64,000 bases of DNA from Isoetes taiwanensis (Eukaryota > Streptophyta > Lycopodiopsida > Isoetales > Isoetaceae), in the NCBI GenBank assembly GCA_021234155.1, contig JAJEKV010000010.1, positions 15,694,275 through 15,758,274 on the forward strand, given 5' to 3'. The notes under the pieces were generated by a model. The model saw only the letters and a list, made by a program, of their open reading frames with translations. It had not been told where the DNA came from and did not search any database. Of this stretch, positions 58,401 through 64,000 are shown piece by piece. The translations under genes and the position numbers were made by a program. Each line of letters begins with the position of its first letter. Positions within the stretch are counted from its first letter, which is position 1.

Positions 58401-58560
58401 AGACGTGTATGTCCTAAACCTTGCATATATCCCACCTTTAACAATGTTGAAATCATCACATTCTTCAAGGAACTAATGCTTGCCCTAGTGGTTGAGATTC
58501 AGGGTTGGGGTGCCACAGCCTAGGGCTCAAATCCTTCCTAAACCAAAAGACTTTCAACAT
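58401..58560 (+). repeat. tRNA-like module B, copy 5
   Basis: Box-A-like TTGCCCTAGTGGTTGAG, box B GGGCTCAAATCC. Confidence 0.65.
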
Positions 58561-58601
58561 CAAAGCTTTTAATTAACCAAAGGAATTTCCATTGCCGCAG
58601 C

Positions 58602-59117
58602 CTTAACTAAGCATGGACTTCCTATTCTTTCAAGAAAAGACTGGTTGGTCTAGTGGTAAGGGTGGGGGGTTTGGGGGGCAATGTCCAGGGTTCAAGTCCG
58701 TGGTAAACCAAAAAAATTTTGTCCACCAAACTTGGGAGCTTTTGAGAAGGCCAAGGCCCACGGAGGGCCGAGATCAAGCCACGTGGCACCTCCTTATCCG
58801 TCGATGGGGTGTGAAGTACTCACGGACAGAGACAGAGCCGGGGCTCTCTTCGGCCTTAACTAAGCATGGACTTCCTATTCTTTTTCCTTCTCTCTCTCCT
58901 GGTTGGTCTAGTGGTAGGGTGGGGGGTTTGGGGGGCAATGTCCAGGGTTCAAGTCCGTGGTAAACCAAAAAAATTTTGTCCACCAAACTTGGGAGCTTTT
59001 GAGAAGGCCAAGGCCCACGGAGGGCCGAGATCAAGCCACGTGGCGCCTCCTTATCCGTCGATGGGGTGTGAAGTACTCTCCCGGACAGAACAGGCGGGGC
59101 TATTCTTCTTTATTAGA
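58602..59117 (+). repeat. tRNA-like module A, copies 14 and 15, ending in a GA terminus
   Basis: Box A at 58646 and 58904, each with box B GGTTCAAGTCC; the two copies are tandem and nearly identical. The second runs into TCTTTATTAGA, which abuts CTAG at 59118. Confidence 0.75.
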
Positions 59118-59194
59118 CTAGAAAAGACTGGCAATCCTTTGCCACGGCTCGGATCTTTCGTGCAACCTCCCTCCTCAGTTTGGGCCCCCAGTGC
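59118..59194 (-). repeat. Helitron-type 3' end, unit 7 (hairpin weak)
   Basis: CTAG and AAAAG after GA, but the pairing CCCTTTT is not preserved. Confidence 0.5.
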
Positions 59195-59397
59195 CCTATC
59201 TCCCTCTCTCCTCTCTCTCCTCTCTCTCTTCTCTCTCTTCTCTCTTCCCTCTCCCCTCTCCCCTCTCTCCTCTCTCCTCTCTCTTCCCTCATCTCCCTCT
59301 ATGTCTCTCTCTTCTCTCTCCTCCCTCCTCTCCTTCTCTCTCCTCTCTCTTTGTCTGTTTCTCTCTTCTCTCTGTCCCCTCTCCCTGTGTCTCTCTT

Positions 59398-59486
<89 letters not shown>

Positions 59487-59901
59487 CCTTCTCCCTTTTT
59501 CTCCTCTCCTCTCTCTTCCTTCATCTCTCTTTCCTCTCTTCTCTCTATCTTCTCTCTCTCTATCTCTCTCTCTGTCTCCCCCTTTCTGTCTTCTCTCTCC
59601 TCTCCCCTCTTTCTTCTCTCTCTCCCCTCTCTCTCCCGTGTCTCTCATCTTTCTCTCTCCTCTTTTTTCCTTCTCTCTCTTGCTCTCTCTATCTCTCTCT
59701 TCTCTCTCTTCTCCCTCCTCTCTATTCTCTCTCCTCTCTCTCCCTGCTCTCTCTTCCCTCTCTCCTTTCTCTCTTCTCTCTACTCTCTCCTCTCTCTTCC
59801 CTCTCTTCTCTCTCTCCTCTCTCTCTCTCCCCCCTTTTTCCTCTCTCTCCCCCCTTTCTCTGTATTTCTCCCCTCTCTCTCTATCTTTTTCTCTCTCTCT
59901 C

Positions 59902-59932
<31 letters not shown>

Positions 59933-60099
59933 TTTCTCTCCTCTCTCTCTTATCTCTCTTCCCTCTATTTTCTCTCTCTCTCCTCTCTCTCTTCTCTCTC
60001 TCTCTCTCTTTTCCTTTTCTCCTCTTTTCTCTCCTCTTTTCGTCTCTCTGCCTCTCTCTCTCTCTCTCTCTCCCAGCCTTTTTTCCTTCTCTCTCTGCG

Positions 60100-60173
<74 letters not shown>

Positions 60174-60222
60174 GTCTCTCTCATCTCTCTTCTCTCTCCT
60201 CTCTCTTCTTTCCCCTCTCTCT
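59195..60222 (+). repeat. CT-rich tract 13
   Basis: Includes the two longest pure (CT)n runs of the window, about 59403-59480 and 60107-60170. Confidence 0.95.
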
Positions 60223-60470
60223 GATTTTACTCACATCTACTACACTCCATGGTATTTCACAGTCTTATTCACACATACTGCTCAACTCTCTATTCCATTA
60301 CCAACAAAGTATCATTGACACATACTCATACATGCGCATGAGGCCACATCTACTACCTCTACTACCAATTCTAAAGTATGTCAATTCTAAAGTATCACCC
60401 ATGTGAAGCTTACACACACCCATCATACCCATCACACTTGCTACCAATTCCAAAGTATCACCTCCAGAAT
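60223..60470 (+). repeat. R2 repeats, block 4
   Basis: Nearly identical to 32445-32690. Confidence 0.85.
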
Positions 60471-61100
60471 ATTCTATTTTGAGCATTTGCAAGGTTTCAA
60501 GAAACTTTCTACTTTTAGACTGAGCTGCTTCTAGAGCATAGGTGCTTGCCCTATAGCATCTGGAACACTCTAGAACATTCTATTTTGAGTTTTTGCAAAG
60601 TTTTAGCAAACTTTTCTGTTCTTAGACTACTGTACTTTCTATTTTTAGGCTGAGATGCTTACCTTAGAGCATCTGAAACATTCTAGGACATTCTATTTGA
60701 GTTTTTACAAAGTTTAAGCAAACTTTCTATTTTTAGACTGAAACTTTCTATTTTTAGACTGAGGTGCTTACCTTTAAGCATTTGCAACATTCCAGAACAT
60801 TCTATTTTGAGCATTTGCAAAGTTTCAAAAAACTTTCTATTTTTGGATTGAGGTGTTTACGCATGAGCATCTGCAACATTCCATAACATTCTATTTTGAG
60901 CATTTGAACCATGAGCACCTGGAACATTCCACAACATTCTATTTTGAGCATTTGCAAAGTTTCAAAAAAACTTCTATTTTTAGACTGAGACTTTCTATTT
61001 TTAGACTGAGGTGCTTACTCATGAGCATCTGGAACATTCTAGGACATTCCAAGAGGTTCTAGAACATTCTAGAACATTCTAGAGCATCCTTGAATTATTT
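60471..61100 (+). repeat. ~89-bp HSE-bearing tandem repeats, block 5
   Basis: About six units; good four-pentamer site near 60788-60805. Ends in a dense TTCTAGAACATTCTAGAAC run (61056-61085). Confidence 0.85.
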
Positions 61101-61111
61101 GGCCCTCACCC

Positions 61112-61372
61112 TTAACTAAGCATGGACTTCCTATTCTTTTAAGAAAAGACTGGTTGGTCTAGTGGTAAGGGTGGGGGGTTTGGGAGGCAATGTCCAGGGT
61201 TCGAGTCCGTGGTGAACCAAAAAAATTTTGTCCACCAAACTTGGGAGCTTTTGAGGGGCCAAGGCCCACGGACGGCCGAGATCAGGCCACGTGGCGCCTC
61301 CTTCACCGTCGGATGTGCCGGATTTACTAACTCACTCACTAACTCACGGACGCTATTTCTTTATTATATTAG

Positions 61373-61373
<1 letters not shown>
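61112..61373 (+). repeat. tRNA-like module A, copy 16, and right border of the array
   Basis: Box A at 61155, box B GGTTCGAGTCC. Ends TTATTATATTAGA followed by T, the Helitron 5' (TC) border read from the other strand. Confidence 0.7.

Positions 61374-61403
<30 letters not shown>
61374..61403 (+). repeat. (TAA)n microsatellite
   Basis: About ten TAA units directly outside the array border, the expected AT-rich target. Confidence 0.95.
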
Positions 61404-61404
<1 letters not shown>

Positions 61405-61801
61405 GATGTATATTATTGGTCAGGCAGTGCATCAATGTATATAGGAAAGTAGAACTTAGTGAATGATTTCATGCAGTGAAATGCTACACTTGAATCATTG
61501 CACGCGTACATACCTCTTTAAGAAGTTTTGTTGGCCAAGCTAAGAAACTCCCCACTGATTCTCCTAATGTTTTTCCTCCTACATGTGGTCTTTGTAATGG
61601 ATGAGTTGCAACAAATCAGTCTGTAATAGAAGCGTTTTCGTCTCTTCTTTCCTTGGGCAAATCAGGTTTTGAGATCTGTTAAACAAAGATTCCAAAGGGT
61701 ACTCCATTTAGACCTCTTAAGCTAATTTTCCTCTCTGTTTCTTGTTTCTGTAGACATTTTTAATAATAGGTAAACAGTGGATCTTTGCGGCAGAAAACAA
61801 G

Positions 61802-62161
61802 ATGGGCAGACTGAAAAGTGCCGGAATGAGCAGAATGGAAAGAGCCGGAATGAGCAAAAGGCTAGAAAGGGCCGGAATGAGGAAATCTTCGGCCACGTCA
61901 GAGATTAATCTTAAGAAACTTGGCGGCCCCACCAGATCGCCACCCGAAACTCTGAACCCAAAAAGTAGCCGAAAAAAACTCTTATGGTACTCTTATGGTA
62001 TTAATATTCTTCCACACGATGGCTTAGCAGAATCCATTATAGATGGTCGAAAAATAATTAGCCATCTTTTCTACGAAAAACCCTCCATCGAGCATTCGCC
62101 ATGTAAAGCACAATTTCATTATGTATGGACTTTCCGTAAGTCTATATGTCTCAAATGGTAG
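61802..62161 (+). CDS. short unrecognised ORF, 119 codons
   Basis: Begins MGRLKSAGMS with three near-repeats of ERAGMSK, a basic stretch, then YGINILPHDGLAESIIDGRKIISHLFYEKPSIEH, of which about 110 bp recur at 20466-20580. No family recognised. It may be a real small gene, an exon, or a fragment of a repeat. No promoter is evident. Confidence 0.3.
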   Translation: MGRLKSAGMSRMERAGMSKRLERAGMRKSSATSEINLKKLGGPTRSPPETLNPKSSRKKLLWYSYGINILPHDGLAESIIDGRKIISHLFYEKPSIEHSPCKAQFHYVWTFRKSICLKW

Positions 62162-63229
62162 CCATTGTCTAGAATATAGGGTTCTAAGAGCATATTGTGC
62201 ACAATAAGATGAACTAGAATAACTTTAGGGGCTAAAGCATGCAATAATGTCTCAAAAAAGTTGAATGTCTAACTACAAAATTAGTTAGAAAGTGGGTTTT
62301 TTAGGTGGTATTTTGAATATTGCGAAAAAAGGAAAAAAGGAGGGATTCGGGAGGAAATAGCAAGAAATGAAAATGAGAGGGAATTTTTGTTTCTACCTCT
62401 CTCCCTGCATGATTTATCTCATTTCGGTCTCTCTAGCTCTTTTCATAACTGGAGCAAATCAAATCCTGTACTGTTCTTGCAAGGTATGCATTCTTCTCCG
62501 TGGACGTTAAAAAATCTATTCTATTCTATTCTATTCTATTCTATTCTATTCTATTCTCAGGTTTCTCTGTCGCCATCATGTTGTTGGTTACAGGTATTTT
62601 CATCTTTTGTTCTCGGCTTAGTCTAGACTTGCACCTGGTCTATTCTAAGACTGCAATCATAAAGTCTTTTAGTTCCAGAAATCTGGTCTATAAGGCTTAG
62701 GTCTGTTTTTTAAAAATAGACTTTGGGGTTTTTTTTTTTTTATATATTTCAATTTTTAGGTTATAATGCAATAAGTGCAATTATAATTTGGGTAAGTTTA
62801 TTTTGGTAATATACAAAACTTACAAGATGGAAAAGATATTGGAATATCTTGACATCTTATAATTAATCCTAGTACGCACCTAGTTAAGGTCGTATAAAAA
62901 AGGATTAAAACCATAGGAATTTTGGCTAAGCGACGCAGTCGACTTAGTGGACCAAATTCTTATGAGGAAATAGATAATGCTATCTAATGGGAAAGTTGCA
63001 TATTCGACTTTTCGAAGTAAATGTAGGGCATACTCCCAATGACTAGGAATGGGTCAAGATCAAGGAATAATTCCAAGTCATGTAAACCTTTAAGGTTTAG
63101 GCCATGAAATTGCCTGGGGCAATTTAAGCGCACTTAGGTTATCTTCCTAGGACTATTACAAGTCTGTGTTTAGAAAAGAATGCAATTAGGAATTGCATGT
63201 AAGAAGATAGCTTTCTCTTGATAAATACC
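62162..63229. other. AT-rich spacer
   Basis: No gene seen. Holds a (TATTC)n repeat at 62516-62557 and T-runs near 62732-62745. Confidence 0.6.
62516..62557 (+). repeat. (CTATT)n pentanucleotide microsatellite
   Basis: About eight perfect units. Confidence 0.95.
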
Positions 63230-64000
63230 ATGCCTGGTGATGACATGGTTGGGTCTTGTAATTCTATGGATGTAAACATTGAACTACGTTCAGATGTAAA
63301 TCAAGAATTACGAAATCTTTTGGAAAGATTTAAAGACGTGTTTCCAGCAGAGAGTTGGCATAAAGGCCACCACCTTCTCGGGGGTTGAGCATAAAATTGT
63401 GCTTGAACTAGGGGTTAAGCCAATGGTGCGTGCTCCATATTGTCGTAGTCCTCTAAAACTTGAAGAGGTTAAAAGCAAGTGAGAGAATTGTTAAGTAAAG
63501 GTTTTGTACGACCAAGTAAATCACCTTTTGCGAGTCCCGTTTTGCTTGTTAAGAAAACGGACGGTACTATGCGGATGTGCATAGATTACTCGGGTTGATG
63601 ATATTCTGGATCATCTTGGGGGTGCTAAAAGGTTTACCAAGATCGACCTCTGTAATGAATATCATCAGATCCCGCTAAGGTAAAAATGGTACAGCAATGG
63701 ATCCCACCGGAAAACGTATCAGAGTAGTTACGCAGTTTTCTGGGGTTAGCCACGTACTACTGTAAATTTGTACCCAAATTTTCTAAAGTTGTTGCTCCTC
63801 TCACTGATCTTTTGAAAAAAAGATCACGATTTTGTGTGGGGGAGAGAGCAGCAAGAGGCGTTTCGGCGCGTTAAGGATTTGCTAGTGAGCAGTCCTGTGC
63901 TAGAAGTGCCAGATTTGAATCAGGCATTTGAGGTCTATACTGACGCTTGTGGCCAAGCGTTAGGAGCAGAGATTTGAATCAGGCATTTGAGGTCTATACT
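63230..64000 (+). pseudogene. pol: chromovirus-type Ty3/gypsy pol fragment with internal deletions
   Basis: Pieces of RT and the RNase H start appear in order across several frames: [111 protein letters not shown]. Sequence between MCIDY and DDILD and the whole palm core with the catalytic YxDD after YHQIPL are deleted. The wording fits chromoviruses, a different lineage from the element at 1-7220. It runs off the window. Confidence 0.88.
63911..64000 (+). repeat. 59-bp tandem duplication at the window end
   Basis: AGATTTGAATCAGGCATTTG at 63911 starts again at 63970. The second copy is cut by the end of the window. Confidence 0.85.

Noticed and set aside
58866-59100. Start of a host gene with MDFLFF leader (similar frames at 40633, 41382, 41609 and 58613)
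   Set aside because: The same MDFLLFQEKTGWSSGK-type frame appears in most tRNA-like module copies, so it comes from the repeat, not from a gene.
61374-61403. Target-site duplication of the array
   Set aside because: (TAA)n and (TA)n flanks differ. Helitrons make no target-site duplication, so none is expected.

Overview
The window is nuclear DNA of a land plant. It holds plant-type Ty3/gypsy, LINE and Helitron sequences, introns with GT..AG ends, a degraded PLS-type pentatricopeptide (PPR) gene, telo-box/G-box LTR promoters and long AT-rich spacers. The PPR wording and the abundance of decayed retroelements would suit a fern or lycophyte. This is inference, and no species is claimed. Nothing prokaryotic is present. 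Almost every recognisable gene is a mobile-element gene or is broken by frameshifts.

Left third (1-25757). The 3' part of a Ty3/gypsy element (decayed RT, RNase H and integrase, a long extra ORF of about 990 codons with a coiled coil, polypurine tract and 3' LTR) fills 1-7220. Next comes a fragment of an unrecognised gene, then a nested pair. An outer LTR element without coding capacity (LTRs about 1.6 kb) carries in its left LTR an inner, nearly intact gag-only LTR element on the minus strand. That inner element has 0.8-kb LTRs about 2% diverged, an initiator-Met-type PBS and a PPT. The outer right LTR abuts a truncated PPR pseudogene. After an AT-rich spacer there are, all on the minus strand, an IRG-like (interferon-inducible-type) GTPase gene with coiled-coil N-terminus, a decayed DDE-like transposase, a LINE 3' fragment and an unrecognised gene with a good TATA box.

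Middle and right (25858-61373). A 35.5-kb block starts with A|CTAG plus a short hairpin and ends with GA|T, the signature of a minus-strand Helitron insertion. Inside, the CTAG end recurs six more times. At three of these it directly abuts the GA end of the preceding unit, i.e. head-to-tail Helitron junctions. Units are built from a CTAG hairpin end, a GC-rich patch, kilobases of CT-rich sequence with its own higher-order period, tandem repeats of about 89 bp dense in perfect heat-shock-element motifs, and one or two tRNA-like (box A/box B) modules. In the middle lies a decayed autonomous Helitron Rep/helicase gene (45827-50725), also minus strand, with heat-shock-element repeats directly upstream. 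I read the block as a tandem Helitron array, possibly heat responsive.

Right end (61374-64000). A short unrecognised ORF shares a segment with the left flank at 20.5 kb. After it come simple repeats and a deletion-riddled chromovirus-type gypsy pol that runs off the window.
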